DNA of 64,000 nucleotides from an uncultured Verrucomicrobiota bacterium (GCA_903922605.1 CAIXUG010000062.1:1-64000); one strand, 5' to 3'. Counted from the stretch's first letter, positions 8,745 to 19,309 are shown. The notes: generated from the letters alone by a model not told the origin. Translations and numbers: made by a program.

Positions 8745-9737
8745 ATGAACCTGAAGATCGAATGCGCCTGCGGTCAGAAGATCGCCTTCGAAGTTGAACC
8801 GGAGAACGGGGCCATGCCCTGTGCGCTGCCCTGTCCCAGTTGCCAGGCGGATATCACCGGCCTGGCCAACGCGGAAATCCAGCGGCAGTTGGCCGCAGTG
8901 TCGGCGACGGCACCGGCTGCCGCCCCGGTGGGGGCGCGGTTGCGGGTCTCGATGCCGGCCCATGCGCCGACGGCGGCTCCAGCGGCTCCGGTGGCCGTGA
9001 CAACCACGGCGGCTCCGGAGGCCCCAGTGGAGCCACCACGCCCCTCACGCCCAGTCCCCCGGCCCCTGTCAACGGGGCCGTACGTCGGCGACGACGGCGA
9101 AGCCAGCCCCAAGGCCTTTCTGCTGGGCGTGGTCGGTGTCTTCATTGGCACCCTGGCCGGCCTGGCGGTCTGGTACCTGCTCGCCCAGGCGGGGCTGACG
9201 CTGCGGATACTGGCGATTCTGGTGGCCGTGGGAGCTGGCTTCGGCGGGCGCCTTTTTTGCCGTGGAGGGGACAAGGGGCTGGGGGGCGTCGCGGCAGTAT
9301 TGGCGGTGATCGCCATGTTTTTCGGCGGTGCCATCACCCTTAACAAGTCGGTCGTCGAGAAATATAGCCTGAACGACAAGGAACTGCGGGAGTCCTTTGA
9401 TGAGGAAGTCAAGACGGCCAAGGCGATCACCAAGGAGATTCCCACCGGCACCGATGAGGAGATCCGCCATTATCTGGCCAAGGGACAAAGTGGCGCGGCC
9501 GAAATCACGGCGGAGGATGTGTCGGATTTTCGCACCAGCGAGGAGTTCAAGGGGGCGAAGGACTTGGCCAGCGGGAAGATCACCTTTGAGTCCTACGCGC
9601 AGAATTTCCACAAGGCGTTCACCGACGCGACCAAGGGTGCCTCGAAAGTCGTGGGCGCCTTTGGCGCCTTCCGGATGATGTCAATCTGGCTGATCGCGCT
9701 GATCGGAGGCACCGCTTACAAGATTGCCGCCGGCTGA
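8745..9737 (+). CDS. zinc-ribbon multi-pass membrane protein of unknown function
   Basis: I do not recognise a named family for this 330-residue protein. Its N-terminus has a zinc-ribbon-like cysteine set (Cys7, Cys9, Cys26, Cys30, Cys33: CAC, then CALPCPSC). A Pro/Ala/Val-rich linker follows (about 50-110). Next are three close hydrophobic segments (about 124-146, 151-172, 178-199), a charged soluble stretch (about 200-300) and a last membrane helix near 308-326. The layout of N-terminal cytoplasmic ribbon, flexible linker and membrane domain is common among PVC hypothetical proteins. The start is the ATG at 8745, which places the first ribbon cysteines at the normal distance. It is divergent from the dehydrogenase and convergent with the flavoprotein gene at 9781, so it appears monocistronic. 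Confidence 0.75.
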   Translation: MNLKIECACGQKIAFEVEPENGAMPCALPCPSCQADITGLANAEIQRQLAAVSATAPAAAPVGARLRVSMPAHAPTAAPAAPVAVTTTAAPEAPVEPPRPSRPVPRPLSTGPYVGDDGEASPKAFLLGVVGVFIGTLAGLAVWYLLAQAGLTLRILAILVAVGAGFGGRLFCRGGDKGLGGVAAVLAVIAMFFGGAITLNKSVVEKYSLNDKELRESFDEEVKTAKAITKEIPTGTDEEIRHYLAKGQSGAAEITAEDVSDFRTSEEFKGAKDLASGKITFESYAQNFHKAFTDATKGASKVVGAFGAFRMMSIWLIALIGGTAYKIAAG

Positions 9738-9780
9738 TTTGCAGGGCCCACGTGATTCTCATGCGCCCGGCGGAGTGGCA

Positions 9781-11040
9781 TCAGGCATAACGGTCCGGGT
9801 TGAGCAGCGTGAGATCGAACGACGGCTTTTCGCCGCTGAGGATTTCGCTGACCAGTCGGCCCGTGACCGGACCCAGGCTGAGGCCCATCATCGCGTGACC
9901 GGTGGCGAGGGTGAGGTTGGCGTAGCGCGCCGTGCGGCCGACGTAGGGCATGCCATCCGGCGAACACGGCCGCAACCCGCGCCACGGCCGGATGCCGGAA
10001 AAATCCGCCGCTCCGAATTTCGGATAGTACTTCGTGGCCGCTTTGATGATGCCCTGCACGCGCACAGGATTGATGTCCTCGTTCAAGCCCGCGATCTCCA
10101 TGGTGCCGCCAAAGCGCAGCGTACCGCCCATGGGCGTCACAGCAACGCGTGCCTCGGTGAAGATGGAGCAGATCCGTGGCAACTCGCGCGGTTGGGTGAG
10201 CGTAAGGCTGTAGCCCTTGCCGGCCTGCAACGGAATCTTCAGCCGAAGGTCGCGGGCGATCACGGGCGACCACGAGCCGCCACAGAGCACGAATTCGTCC
10301 GCGACAAATTCGCCGGCCGACGTTTTGACGGCGGTGATGCGTGACGCCTGTTGCGCGAAGCCCGTGACCTCCGCATTCCAGACGAACTTCACACCAAACG
10401 CCTCCGCCTGCCGCTTCAACCCTGCCATGAACCGGCCCGGCGACAGGTGACAGTCCTTCGGGAAATATACCCCACCGGCGATGTCCATGGTCACGTCGGG
10501 ATCAAGCTCCGCGACGTCGTCAGCGTCGAGCACCTCGGCCGGCACGCCGAGCGCATTGGCCTGGGCGGCATACTTCGCCTCGTCATCCAGCGCGTGCTGC
10601 GTCTTGCACAGCATCACGAGGCCCTGCTGCACGAGGCCGAAATCCATGCCCGGCAGCGCGGCCAGCTCTTCGAAACAGGTCCGGCTCGCGAAGCTCAGGT
10701 CACGGATCACCGGCGCGGAACGGGAAACATGCGCCGGTGTCGAGGCTTGCCAGAATTTCAGCGCCCAATCCAGCAGCTCAAAATCGAGGCGAGGCTTGAT
10801 GTAGAAGGGCGATTCGGGATTCCACATCCACTTCAGCCCGAGCGCGACCATGCCCGGCGCGGCGAGCGGCACGAAATGGCTCGGAACGACCATGCCCGCA
10901 TTGCCAAAGGAACAGCCGTCATGCAGTTCCGGGCTGCGGTCAATCACCGTCACGCGGTGCCCGCGCCGGGCCGCGTAATAGGCCGTACACAGCCCGATGA
11001 CCCCGCCGCCAATGATGATGATGTGCTTCGTGCCCGACAT
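9781..11040 (-). CDS. FAD-dependent D-amino-acid dehydrogenase-like oxidoreductase (DadA family)
   Basis: A 419-residue flavoprotein. The FAD-binding GGGVIG is at 11-16 in a beta-alpha-beta fold (IIIIGGGVIGLCTAYYAARR), and a DAO-type core has SFGNAGMV near the flavin, as in DadA. The C-terminal GIRPWRGLRPCSPDGMPYVG and GHAMMGLSLGP motifs are typical of D-amino-acid dehydrogenases, which oxidise D-amino acids to 2-oxo acids and pass electrons to the quinone pool at the inner membrane. D-hydroxyproline dehydrogenase belongs to the same family and cannot be excluded. I use the ATG at 11040 (MSGTKHIIII), since it gives the normal short lead to the Rossmann motif. No racemase, dehydratase or transporter is adjacent, so the physiological substrate is open. 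Confidence 0.85.
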   Translation of the reverse strand: MSGTKHIIIIGGGVIGLCTAYYAARRGHRVTVIDRSPELHDGCSFGNAGMVVPSHFVPLAAPGMVALGLKWMWNPESPFYIKPRLDFELLDWALKFWQASTPAHVSRSAPVIRDLSFASRTCFEELAALPGMDFGLVQQGLVMLCKTQHALDDEAKYAAQANALGVPAEVLDADDVAELDPDVTMDIAGGVYFPKDCHLSPGRFMAGLKRQAEAFGVKFVWNAEVTGFAQQASRITAVKTSAGEFVADEFVLCGGSWSPVIARDLRLKIPLQAGKGYSLTLTQPRELPRICSIFTEARVAVTPMGGTLRFGGTMEIAGLNEDINPVRVQGIIKAATKYYPKFGAADFSGIRPWRGLRPCSPDGMPYVGRTARYANLTLATGHAMMGLSLGPVTGRLVSEILSGEKPSFDLTLLNPDRYA

Positions 11041-11290
11041 TGCCGCCGCAGCGTGGCCGGGTGCCCATGCCAAGTCTTGTCCCGAATCGGCGATCACCCC
11101 GGCAAAGCACGCATAATGGTGGCCACCCCGCCAACCAACTCCATTCACCTTTTGGGTGCCGGTAGCCAGTTCCCTGCCTAAGCCGGTCAGTTCCCCAGGT
11201 TCAGCACGCCCAAGGGGCCGCCGATGGTTACCAAAAGAACAGCCTTGGCTACCGGCTGGTATTTGGCCGACGGCTGGTTATCCTGCCCGC

Positions 11291-12871
11291 GTGAGCTCCC
11301 GCCCGCCCAAGATCCGGTTACGCAAATTGCGTACGCTGGTGGCGGTCGTCTTTGCGCTGGGCAGCGTCTTGTGGTCGGCCTTTTCCATCCGCGGCTGGTT
11401 CGCGGAGCAGCAGCCGCCGTCCAACATGCCGTGGACACTGCGTGGCCGCCCGCAGCGTCCACCGGAACTGGCCGATGCGCCGGTCCCGAAGCCCGTCCTG
11501 GCCCAGGCGGCCTTTGCCAGCCGCCAGTCCACCGCCGGACTCACCAATGCCGCCGCGCTTTTCAACACGACTGGTTTCTGGACGGTCCACCTGCAATTCA
11601 CCCCGGAGCAGTGGGCGGCCATTGAACCCCACCAGATTCAGCCGCTCGAACAGCAGCGCTTCGGCGGCCGGATGGATCTGCGCAACCCCGCCGCCAAACG
11701 GAACGGACTGGCCGGTGTGCGCGGGGTGGAGTTTGAGTGGGTCCATGCCGCCGTGGAATTCGAGGACCGCACGTTTGCCGACGCGGCGGTCCGCTACAAG
11801 GGCAATGGCACCTACCTGCGCTCCCAACGCGGCACGAAGCGCCCGTTCAAAGTGGACCTCAACAAATACGACAAGACCAACGGGCTGGCCCAGCGCACGA
11901 CGCTGAACTTTGCCAACCTGGTCGCCGACGACTCGTTCATCCACGACGCGCTGGCCTACGAGATGTTCCGGGCCGCCGGAGTGCCCGCGCCCCGCACCGC
12001 CTTCGCCCGCCTCTGGATCACCACCGGCCAGGCCCCGCCGAGCTATCTGGGAGTTTATGAGCTGGCCGAGAACCTGGACGGGGATTTCGCGAAAGAACGC
12101 TTCGGCACGCGTCACGGCGCCATTTTCAAACCGGTCACCCATGAGCTCTTCAGCGATCTGGGGGATGACTGGTCGGCCTATCAGGGCATTTACGACCCGA
12201 AGGAGAAGATTACCCCCGCGCAATCGGGACGGGTCATCGAATTTGCCAAACTGCTCACCCACGCGGACGATGCGACCTTTGCCGCCCGGGTCGGCGAGTT
12301 CATCGAACTGGACGAGTTCGCCCGCTTCCTCGCCGGGATGGTGCTGCTATCGAGCTACGACGGTTTCCTGAACAACGGCCAGAATTTTTACCTGTGGCTG
12401 AGCCCCGAAACCCAGCGGTTCCAGTTCATCCCCTGGGACCTCGACCATGCCTGGGGCGATTTCAGCGTCGCCGGTTCGCCCCCGGATCTGGCGCACGCCA
12501 GCATCTGGCATCCGTGGATGGGTCGGCACCGCCTGCTCGAACGCATCATGATCGTGCCGGATTTCGAAACCCGCTACCGGCGCGCACTGGAGGACATGCT
12601 GACGACCGTCTTCGCCCCCAAACACCTGTTGCAGCGGGTGAATGAACTCGCGACCCAGCTGCGCCCGGTCGTGGCCGAGGATGCGCCCCGGAAATTTTCC
12701 CGCTTTGGACCGGCCGTGACGGAGACGCGTTACGAGACTCCCGGCCACGATGGTTCCAATTTCGGGTGGAACCACCCGCCGTTCCCGCTGAAATGGTTCA
12801 TTACCGAGCGCGCCCGTTCTGTGCGGGACCAACTGGACGGCACCAGCGAAGGCGTGCTGCTCAAGCATTGA
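11291..12871 (+). CDS. membrane-anchored CotH-like protein kinase
   Basis: A 526-residue protein with one N-terminal membrane segment (about 16-36, after KIRLRKLR), so the rest is probably outside the membrane. The CotH domain (PF08757) is recognised by an early YKGNGTYLRSQRGTKRPFKV segment, the YLGVYELAEN strand and WDLDHAWGDF at about 381-390, where the Asp residues would bind metal/ATP. CotH proteins are atypical kinases first known from Bacillus spore coats and are frequent in secreted bacterial proteins. The target here is unknown. The GTG at 11291 is preferred over starts from 11156, because the longer version would fill the divergent promoter region with Arg/Pro-rich sequence. It is divergent from the flavoprotein gene and followed, after 192 bp, by purL. 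Confidence 0.82.
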   Translation: MSSRPPKIRLRKLRTLVAVVFALGSVLWSAFSIRGWFAEQQPPSNMPWTLRGRPQRPPELADAPVPKPVLAQAAFASRQSTAGLTNAAALFNTTGFWTVHLQFTPEQWAAIEPHQIQPLEQQRFGGRMDLRNPAAKRNGLAGVRGVEFEWVHAAVEFEDRTFADAAVRYKGNGTYLRSQRGTKRPFKVDLNKYDKTNGLAQRTTLNFANLVADDSFIHDALAYEMFRAAGVPAPRTAFARLWITTGQAPPSYLGVYELAENLDGDFAKERFGTRHGAIFKPVTHELFSDLGDDWSAYQGIYDPKEKITPAQSGRVIEFAKLLTHADDATFAARVGEFIELDEFARFLAGMVLLSSYDGFLNNGQNFYLWLSPETQRFQFIPWDLDHAWGDFSVAGSPPDLAHASIWHPWMGRHRLLERIMIVPDFETRYRRALEDMLTTVFAPKHLLQRVNELATQLRPVVAEDAPRKFSRFGPAVTETRYETPGHDGSNFGWNHPPFPLKWFITERARSVRDQLDGTSEGVLLKH

Positions 12872-13063
12872 GGGCTTCAGAGAAACCGGTAAGGGGCTGT
12901 CTCTCAGTTGGAAACAAAGTCCCTGGACCTGATCTGACACCACGCAAGGAGACTCCGCCCGACTGGCCGGCCAGTGAGCCCTCGCCGAAACGCTTGTCGG
13001 TGGCGGCTGAATCCCTAATGTCCGCCCACACGTCTCGGCCCTCCGGCCGTCGTATCCCTTTTG

Positions 13064-15406
13064 ATGAGCGAACCTGCGATCACTCCGGAACTCGTCGCGA
13101 AGCATAACCTGACTTCGGACGAGTATCAGAAAGTCCTCGAAATCCTCGGCCGCGCGCCGAGCTACACCGAGCTGGGCATCTTCTCGGTCATGTGGTCGGA
13201 GCACTGCTCCTACAAGAACACGCGCCCGGTGCTGAAGACCTTCCCGACGAAGGGCGCGAACATCCTCGTCGGCGCGGGCGAGGAAAACGCCGGCATCATC
13301 GACGTCGGCGATGGGGTGGCCATCGCCTTCAAGATCGAGTCGCACAACCATCCCAGCGCCGTGGAACCGTTCCAGGGGGCCGCGACCGGGGTGGGCGGCA
13401 TCATCCGCGACATTTTCACCATGGGTGCCCGCCCGGTGGCGGCCCTGAACTCGCTGCGTTTTGGCGAACTTTCGAATCCTGCGGTTCGCCGGCTGTTCTC
13501 CGGGGTTGTCTCCGGCATTGCGCACTACGGCAACTGCTTCGGCATCCCGACCATCGCGGGCGAGGTGTATTTCGACAAAAGCTACGAGGGCAACCCGCTG
13601 GTCAACGCCTTCGCGCTCGGTGTGTTGCGCCACGACCAGATCACGCGTGGCGCGGCGCACGGCGTGGGCAATCCGGTGTTCTACGTCGGCCCCGCCACGG
13701 GTCGCGACGGCCTCGCGGGTGCGGCCTTTGCGTCGCAGGATCTGACGGAGGAATCCGCCGAACAGCAGCGCGGCGCGGTGCAGGTGGGCGATCCCTTCAT
13801 GGAGAAGCTCGTCTGCGAGGCGTGCCTCGAACTGCTCGCCACCGGCTGCGTCGCCGGCATGCAGGACATGGGCGCCGCCGGCCTGACCTGCTCGACCTGC
13901 GAGACCGCCGCGCGGGCGGGCACGGGCATCGAGATCGAGTTGGACAAGGTGCCGCAGCGGGCCCCGAACATGTCCAGCTACGAGATCATGCTCTCCGAAT
14001 CGCAGGAGCGCATGCTCATCGTGGTCCACAAGGGCCGCGAGGAGGAGGTTAAGAAGATTTTCGACAAGTGGGACCTGCCGTGGGCCGAGATCGGCATCGT
14101 GACCGACACCGGCCGCATGGTCGTCCGCCACGGTGGCAAGGTGGTCGTGGATGTCCCCGCCGCCAAGCTCGCCGACGAGGCGCCCGTCTATCAACGCGAG
14201 TCCAAGGAAGCCACCTACATGGCGGGCGTCCGGGCGTTCCGCCTCGACGGCATCGCCGACACGAAAGATCCCGTGGGCGACCTGAAGAAGCTGCTCGCGA
14301 GCCATTCCATCGCTTCAAAGAACTGGGTTTACCGCCAGTACGACCACATGGTCCGGGACGGTTCCATCGTGTGCCCCGGCAGTGACGCGGCGGTCATCCG
14401 CATCAAGGCCGACAGCCTGCCCATCACGCAGGCGGAATATGCCGCCAAACAGGCCGGAACCAAACCGGCGGAGAGTCCGAAGTTCGCGGACAAACTGGTC
14501 GCCTTCACGGTCGATTGCAACGGCACCTACGTCTATCTCGACCCGTACGAGGGCGGTAAGGCCGCCGTCACCGAGGCCTGCCGCAATCTCGCCTGCACCG
14601 GCGCGCTGCCGCTCGGCTCGACCGACAACCTCAACTTCGGCAATCCGCACAATCCGGAGATTTTCTGGCAGCTCAAGGAATCGGTGCGCGGCCTGGCCGA
14701 GGGCTGCCGTGCTTTCAACGCCCCCGTGACCGGCGGCAACGTCTCGCTCTACAATCAGCGCGGCGCGCTCGGTTCCATCGACCCCACGCCCACCGTTGCG
14801 GTCGTCGGCCTCATCGATAAGCCGGAACACGTCACCACGCAGTGGTTCAAGGACGAGGGCGATGCGATCCTTCTGCTGGGCTCCCCGGTGGACCTTGCGG
14901 ACCCGTTGCAGGGCCTCGGTGGGAGCGCCTGCCTCCAGGTGATTCATGGCCATAAGAACGGTCTGCCGCCGCGCGTGGACCTCGAAGTGGCGCAGACACT
15001 GCACACGACGCTGCTCGGGCTCATCCGCGAAGGTGTGATCAAGAGTGCGCATGATTGCAGCGATGGAGGTCTCGCCGTCGCGGTGGCCGAAAGCTGCTTC
15101 AGCAACCAAGTCGCCAAGGAGAGCTTCCGCTTTCTGGGTGCGACCGTTGATCTGAGCCAAGTAAAAGATTCGCGCCTGGACGCGCTGCTCTTCGGCGAGA
15201 CCCAGAACCGGGTGGTCATCTCCGTCGCCGCGACCGATGCGGGACGCGTGGCCAAGCAGGCGCAACTGCTGGGAGTGCCCGCGCTGATCATCGGCAAGGT
15301 CGGCGGCAGCACGCTGACGGTGAAAACCGTTGGCGGTGAATTCACCGCCCCGGTCGCCGACCTGCACAGCGCCTGGTGGAACAGCATCGCCCAGGCGATG
15401 GCGTAA
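13064..15406 (+). CDS. purL: phosphoribosylformylglycinamidine synthase subunit PurL
   Basis: Catalyses the ATP-dependent conversion of FGAR to FGAM, step four of purine synthesis. At 780 residues this is the small PurL, which lacks the glutaminase domain and works with separate PurS and PurQ; neither is in this window. The family N-terminus [15 protein letters not shown] is at 37-51, and the [17 protein letters not shown] motif and tandem AIRS-like halves ([22 protein letters not shown]) are intact. The ATG at 13064 gives the standard N-terminus MSEPAIT. It is followed 46 bp later by the FG-GAP/UnbV gene, with no clear functional link. Confidence 0.97.
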   Translation: MSEPAITPELVAKHNLTSDEYQKVLEILGRAPSYTELGIFSVMWSEHCSYKNTRPVLKTFPTKGANILVGAGEENAGIIDVGDGVAIAFKIESHNHPSAVEPFQGAATGVGGIIRDIFTMGARPVAALNSLRFGELSNPAVRRLFSGVVSGIAHYGNCFGIPTIAGEVYFDKSYEGNPLVNAFALGVLRHDQITRGAAHGVGNPVFYVGPATGRDGLAGAAFASQDLTEESAEQQRGAVQVGDPFMEKLVCEACLELLATGCVAGMQDMGAAGLTCSTCETAARAGTGIEIELDKVPQRAPNMSSYEIMLSESQERMLIVVHKGREEEVKKIFDKWDLPWAEIGIVTDTGRMVVRHGGKVVVDVPAAKLADEAPVYQRESKEATYMAGVRAFRLDGIADTKDPVGDLKKLLASHSIASKNWVYRQYDHMVRDGSIVCPGSDAAVIRIKADSLPITQAEYAAKQAGTKPAESPKFADKLVAFTVDCNGTYVYLDPYEGGKAAVTEACRNLACTGALPLGSTDNLNFGNPHNPEIFWQLKESVRGLAEGCRAFNAPVTGGNVSLYNQRGALGSIDPTPTVAVVGLIDKPEHVTTQWFKDEGDAILLLGSPVDLADPLQGLGGSACLQVIHGHKNGLPPRVDLEVAQTLHTTLLGLIREGVIKSAHDCSDGGLAVAVAESCFSNQVAKESFRFLGATVDLSQVKDSRLDALLFGETQNRVVISVAATDAGRVAKQAQLLGVPALIIGKVGGSTLTVKTVGGEFTAPVADLHSAWWNSIAQAMA

Positions 15407-15452
15407 CCGGATTCCACTCGCCGCCACTTCTCCCCTGGGTGAAATTTCCGGC

Positions 15453-18400
15453 GTGAATCCCCTTCGAAACTGGCGACGCGCACTGGGCTTGGCCCTGCTG
15501 GTCGCCTTTTCTTTTGGAGTTCTCGCCGCGCCGCGCCTGACGCCATTGGAATCGCCCATCGGCGACGGCAAGCCTGGCTTCACCCGGCTTACGGCGGAAC
15601 AGACTGGGATCGCGTTTACCAACCGGGTCCCGGGCGAACGCTGGCTCACCAACCAGATTTACCTCAACGGCTCCGGCGTCGCTGCTGGCGACGTGGATGG
15701 CGATGGCCGACCCGACGCCTTTTTTGCCGGGATGGCCGGCGGCTCGGCGCTGTTCCGCAATCTCGGCGGCTGGAAGTTCACCAACATCACCGCCAGCGCC
15801 TTTCCGCCCGACGCCTGGCGCAATCTGGACGCGACCGGCTGCGTGCTGGCGGACCTGGATGGCGATGGCGATCTCGATCTCGTGGTGAACACCGTCGGCC
15901 AGGGTACCCGGCTGTGGTTCAACGACGGCAAGGGCCATTTCACCGAGGCTCCGCCGATCAATCCCGGGCGTGGCGGCATGTCGCTCGCGGTGGCCGATGT
16001 GGACGGCGACGGCGACCTCGACCTCTACGTGGCGAACTACCGCACCAGCTCACTGCGGGACGACCCGATGCCCAATCTCAAGGCGCGTACGGAGGGCGGT
16101 CGCACGCGCATCGTCAGCTACAACGGCCGCTCCACCAGCGAACCTGACCTGATTGGCCGCTTTACGCATACGCCGGGTGGCATCCGCGAAAACGGCGAAC
16201 CCGACGTGCTGTTTCTCAACGACGGCCAGGGGCATTTCACTCCCGTGAGCTGGACCGACGGCGCCTTTCTCGATGAGGACGGCAAACCGCTGACCGCCGT
16301 GCCCTCCGACTGGGGGCTGAGCTGCCTGCTGCGCGATTTCACGGGTGATGGACGGCCCGATCTCTACGTCTGCAATGATTTCCAATCGCCGGACCGCATC
16401 TGGATCAACGAGACCGCGCCGGGCGGTCCCCTGCGGTTCCGCGCGGCCAGTTCGCTCGCCATCCGGTCCATCAGTGCGTTTTCGATGGGCGTGGATGTGG
16501 CGGACGTGAACCGCGACGGGCACGACGACATCTTCGCGCTCGACATGCTGAGCCGCGACCACGTCCGGCGGAATGTGCAGGTGGACGGCATTCCACCGAA
16601 CCTGGCCGAGATCGGGCGCATCGCTGACCGCCTGCAATATTCCCGCAACACCCTTCAGCTCGGCCGGGGCGACGGGACCTTCGCCGAGATCAGCCGCCTG
16701 GCGGGTCTTGCCGCCAGCGAATGGTCGTGGACACCGGCCTTTCTCGACGTGGATCTGGACGGCTGGGAAGACCTGCTCATTTCCAACGGCCACGAGCTGG
16801 AGATGATGGATGCCGACATCATCGACCGCGCCGAAGTCGAGAAGTCCAAACGCAAACTGTCCGCCCGCGAGCAGCTGGAGCTGCGCCGGCTGTTCCCGCG
16901 CAACAACGTCGCCAAGGCGGCGTTCCGCAACAACCGCGACCTCACCTTCACCGATGTGAGCAAGGAATGGGGCTTCGACCTCACCGAAGTCAGCCACGGC
17001 TTGGCCCTGGCCGACCTCGACGGCGATGGCGATCTCGACGTGCTGCTCAACGACCTGAACGGGCCGGCCGCCATCCTGCGCAACAACACGTCCGCCCCCC
17101 GTCTGGCCGTGCGGCTGCACGGTGCAGGCGCGAACACGCACGGGTTGGGCGCAAAGCTCCGCGTGCTCGGCGGCCCCGTCACGCAAACCCAGGAACTGGT
17201 GGCGGGTGGTCGCTACCTGAGCAGCGACGACGCGATGCGGACGTTTGCCGCGGGCAATGCCCAAGCGCTCACGGTCGAAGCCACGTGGCGTTCCGGCCGC
17301 AGGTCAGTCGTTGAAAACGTAAAGCCCAACCAGCTCATCGAACTTTCGGAAGCCGACGCGATCGCATCACCAGCTCCCAACTCCCAACTCCCAACTCCTC
17401 TTTTCACTGACGTCTCCTCCGCCCTGAACCACATCCATCACGAGGAGGCGTTTGAAGATTTTGCCCGGCAGCCTTTGCTGCCGCGCAACCTTTCCCAAGC
17501 CGGCCCGGGTGCGACGTGGGCCGATCTCGATGGCGATGGGCGCGATGACCTGCTGGTCGGCAGCGGCGCGAATGGAACACTCGCCGTGTTCCACAACGAC
17601 GGTGGCGGGAAGTTTTCGGCGCTCACCAATGCCGTATTGGCCAAACCGGTGCCCCGCGATCTGACGACCATTCTCACCAGCGGCCCGTTGATCCTCGCCG
17701 GTTCGGCCAACTACGAGGACGGCACAACCAATGGCGGCACCTTGCGCCTCTGGGATCTCGGCCGGGACGCGGCCGGCAGCAGCGTGCTCGGACAGGATTT
17801 CAGCGTTGGTCCGCTCGTCATGGCCGACGTGGATGGCGACGGCACGTTGGAACTGTTCCTGGGCGGGCGCGCCCTACCCGGTCGCTGGCCCGAACCTGCC
17901 CCCTCGCTGCTGCTGAAGTCGGTCAACGGCCGTTTCACCGTGATGCAGCGCTTCGAGGGGCTTGGCCTCGTCAACGGCGCGTGCTTCACGGATATCGACG
18001 GCGACGGCGATGCGGATCTCGTGCTGGCAACCGAATGGGGACCGATCCGGATTTTTCGCAATGACGCCGGCAAGTTCACCGAAGTCACCCAGCAGCTCGG
18101 CCTGGCCGCCTACACCGGCTGGTGGAACAGCGTGACCACCGCCGACCTGGATGAGGATGGACGTCCCGACCTCATCGCAGGCAACTGGGGCTGGAACCTT
18201 TTCCCCACCGTGACCCCGGCCGGCACCGCGCTGCCGCAGCTTCCGATGATGCCCGTGCGGAGGTGCCGCTTTGGCGATCTCAATGGCGATGGCGTCACCG
18301 ACATTATCGAATCCTATTTCGACGCGGCCGGCCGGGAACTGCCCGTGCGCCGGGCTGACTCGGCCTTCGCGGCGCTGCCCTTCCTGAGGGACCGCTTCCC

Positions 18401-19142
18401 CAGTCGCGCAGCGTATGGGGCGGCGACGCTGGGCGAGCTATATGGCGACACGCTCACCAAGCTGCCGGTGCTGGAGGCGCGCTGGTTTGCCACAACCGTG
18501 TTCCTGAACCGGGGCGACCACTTCGAGGCGCACGCGCTGCCGCCCGAAGCCCAGTTCTCACCCGCCTTCGGCCTCGCGATCGCGGACTTCGACGGCGATG
18601 GGCACGATGATCTGTTTCTGGCGCAGAATTTTTTCCCGGTGCATCGCGAGGATGCCCGCCAAGATGCGGGCCGGGGACTGCTTTTGCGCGGCGACGGTCA
18701 CGGGAACCTCATGCCGGTACCCGGCGAGACCAGCGGCTTGCTGGTTCATGGTGAAGGGCGGGCGGCGGCGGTCGCGGACTTCGATGGCGACGGTCGCACG
18801 GATCTGGTCGTCACGCAAAACGGTGCGGCCACGAAACTGTTTCACAACGACGGAGCGAAGCCCGGCCTGCGGGTTCATCTGGACGGCACAGGCCCAAATC
18901 CTCACGCCATCGGGGCATCCGTGCGGCTGGCCTACGGCGAGCGTCGCGGACCTTGGCGGGAAATTCACGCGGGCTCGGGCTACTGGAGTGGCGACAGCGC
19001 AACCGTGGTGCTGGGTCTGTCGGGCATGCCGACGCGGATCGAGGTGCGCTGGCCCGGTGGCAAACTCACGGCGACCGATCTGCCCACCGGAATGACCGCC
19101 GTGTCCGTGGACACTGAGGGTCATCTGCGCCCGCTGCGATGA
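15453..19142 (+). CDS. exported protein with two FG-GAP/VCBS + ASPIC/UnbV modules
   Basis: A 1229-residue secreted protein. I start at the GTG at 15453 because it gives a clean signal peptide (VNPLRNWRRALGLALLVA, cleaved near VLAAP); the open frame continues back into purL. The body is many FG-GAP/VCBS blades of the DVDGDGRPDAFF type. Two modules are visible. Each is a run of blades closed by an ASPIC/UnbV domain (PF07593), at about residues 549-631 and 1136-1224 (IEVRWPGGK is the typical motif). A linker with three CTCCCAA heptamers (17374-17394) lies between them. Such proteins form calcium-binding propellers and are very common in PVC and marine bacteria. Binding or enzymatic roles are not established. 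Followed by a REP-like inverted pair. Confidence 0.88.
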   Translation: MNPLRNWRRALGLALLVAFSFGVLAAPRLTPLESPIGDGKPGFTRLTAEQTGIAFTNRVPGERWLTNQIYLNGSGVAAGDVDGDGRPDAFFAGMAGGSALFRNLGGWKFTNITASAFPPDAWRNLDATGCVLADLDGDGDLDLVVNTVGQGTRLWFNDGKGHFTEAPPINPGRGGMSLAVADVDGDGDLDLYVANYRTSSLRDDPMPNLKARTEGGRTRIVSYNGRSTSEPDLIGRFTHTPGGIRENGEPDVLFLNDGQGHFTPVSWTDGAFLDEDGKPLTAVPSDWGLSCLLRDFTGDGRPDLYVCNDFQSPDRIWINETAPGGPLRFRAASSLAIRSISAFSMGVDVADVNRDGHDDIFALDMLSRDHVRRNVQVDGIPPNLAEIGRIADRLQYSRNTLQLGRGDGTFAEISRLAGLAASEWSWTPAFLDVDLDGWEDLLISNGHELEMMDADIIDRAEVEKSKRKLSAREQLELRRLFPRNNVAKAAFRNNRDLTFTDVSKEWGFDLTEVSHGLALADLDGDGDLDVLLNDLNGPAAILRNNTSAPRLAVRLHGAGANTHGLGAKLRVLGGPVTQTQELVAGGRYLSSDDAMRTFAAGNAQALTVEATWRSGRRSVVENVKPNQLIELSEADAIASPAPNSQLPTPLFTDVSSALNHIHHEEAFEDFARQPLLPRNLSQAGPGATWADLDGDGRDDLLVGSGANGTLAVFHNDGGGKFSALTNAVLAKPVPRDLTTILTSGPLILAGSANYEDGTTNGGTLRLWDLGRDAAGSSVLGQDFSVGPLVMADVDGDGTLELFLGGRALPGRWPEPAPSLLLKSVNGRFTVMQRFEGLGLVNGACFTDIDGDGDADLVLATEWGPIRIFRNDAGKFTEVTQQLGLAAYTGWWNSVTTADLDEDGRPDLIAGNWGWNLFPTVTPAGTALPQLPMMPVRRCRFGDLNGDGVTDIIESYFDAAGRELPVRRADSAFAALPFLRDRFPSRAAYGAATLGELYGDTLTKLPVLEARWFATTVFLNRGDHFEAHALPPEAQFSPAFGLAIADFDGDGHDDLFLAQNFFPVHREDARQDAGRGLLLRGDGHGNLMPVPGETSGLLVHGEGRAAAVADFDGDGRTDLVVTQNGAATKLFHNDGAKPGLRVHLDGTGPNPHAIGASVRLAYGERRGPWREIHAGSGYWSGDSATVVLGLSGMPTRIEVRWPGGKLTATDLPTGMTAVSVDTEGHLRPLR
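17374..17394 (+). repeat. heptanucleotide tandem repeat (CTCCCAA)x3 inside a CDS
   Basis: Three perfect 7-mers plus a partial fourth, read as PNSQLPTP in the linker between the two modules of the FG-GAP protein. Because 3 x 7 = 21 nt, the array keeps frame. Confidence 0.85.
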
Positions 19143-19171
19143 ATGGCGGCGAAGCGGGCAACACCAGCAAA

Positions 19172-19293
19172 GTAGGACGGTGCGTCCCGCCCGTCCTCCA
19201 ATCTCTTTCCCAGCGCCTTCCATCGGTCTTCCAAAAAACGACCGCTGCCGGTACGAAGAAAAATCAGAGGACGGGCGAGACGCACCGTCCTAC
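19172..19293. repeat. inverted pair of GTAG-headed REP-like hairpins
   Basis: The left arm 19172-19198 (GTAGGACGGTGCGTCCC, continuing CGCCCGTCCTC) and the right arm 19267-19293 are reverse complements over 27 positions with one mismatch, around a 68-nt spacer. Each arm starts (in its own direction) with GTAG and forms a stem GGACGG/CCGTCC. It lies between the UnbV-type protein and the TRIC-type gene, which converge, so it may also act in termination. A related pair lies inside the dehydrogenase gene at 37153-37253. Confidence 0.85.
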
Positions 19294-19309
19294 TGGCCAG
19301 ATCGCGGCC

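Noticed and set aside
12962-12975. Perfect 14-bp palindrome ACTGGCCGGCCAGT upstream of purL
   Set aside because: No spacing or motif ties it to a known purine regulator, and short GC palindromes are expected at this base composition.
15330-15452. Upstream extension of the FG-GAP/UnbV protein overlapping purL
   Set aside because: The extra residues are Arg/Pro-rich and hide a clean signal peptide that starts at the GTG at 15453.
19172-19293. Possible ordinary terminator for the FG-GAP gene
   Set aside because: The arms are 27 bp with a 68-nt spacer and lack a T-run; the same core recurs inside a coding gene, so repeat DNA explains it better.
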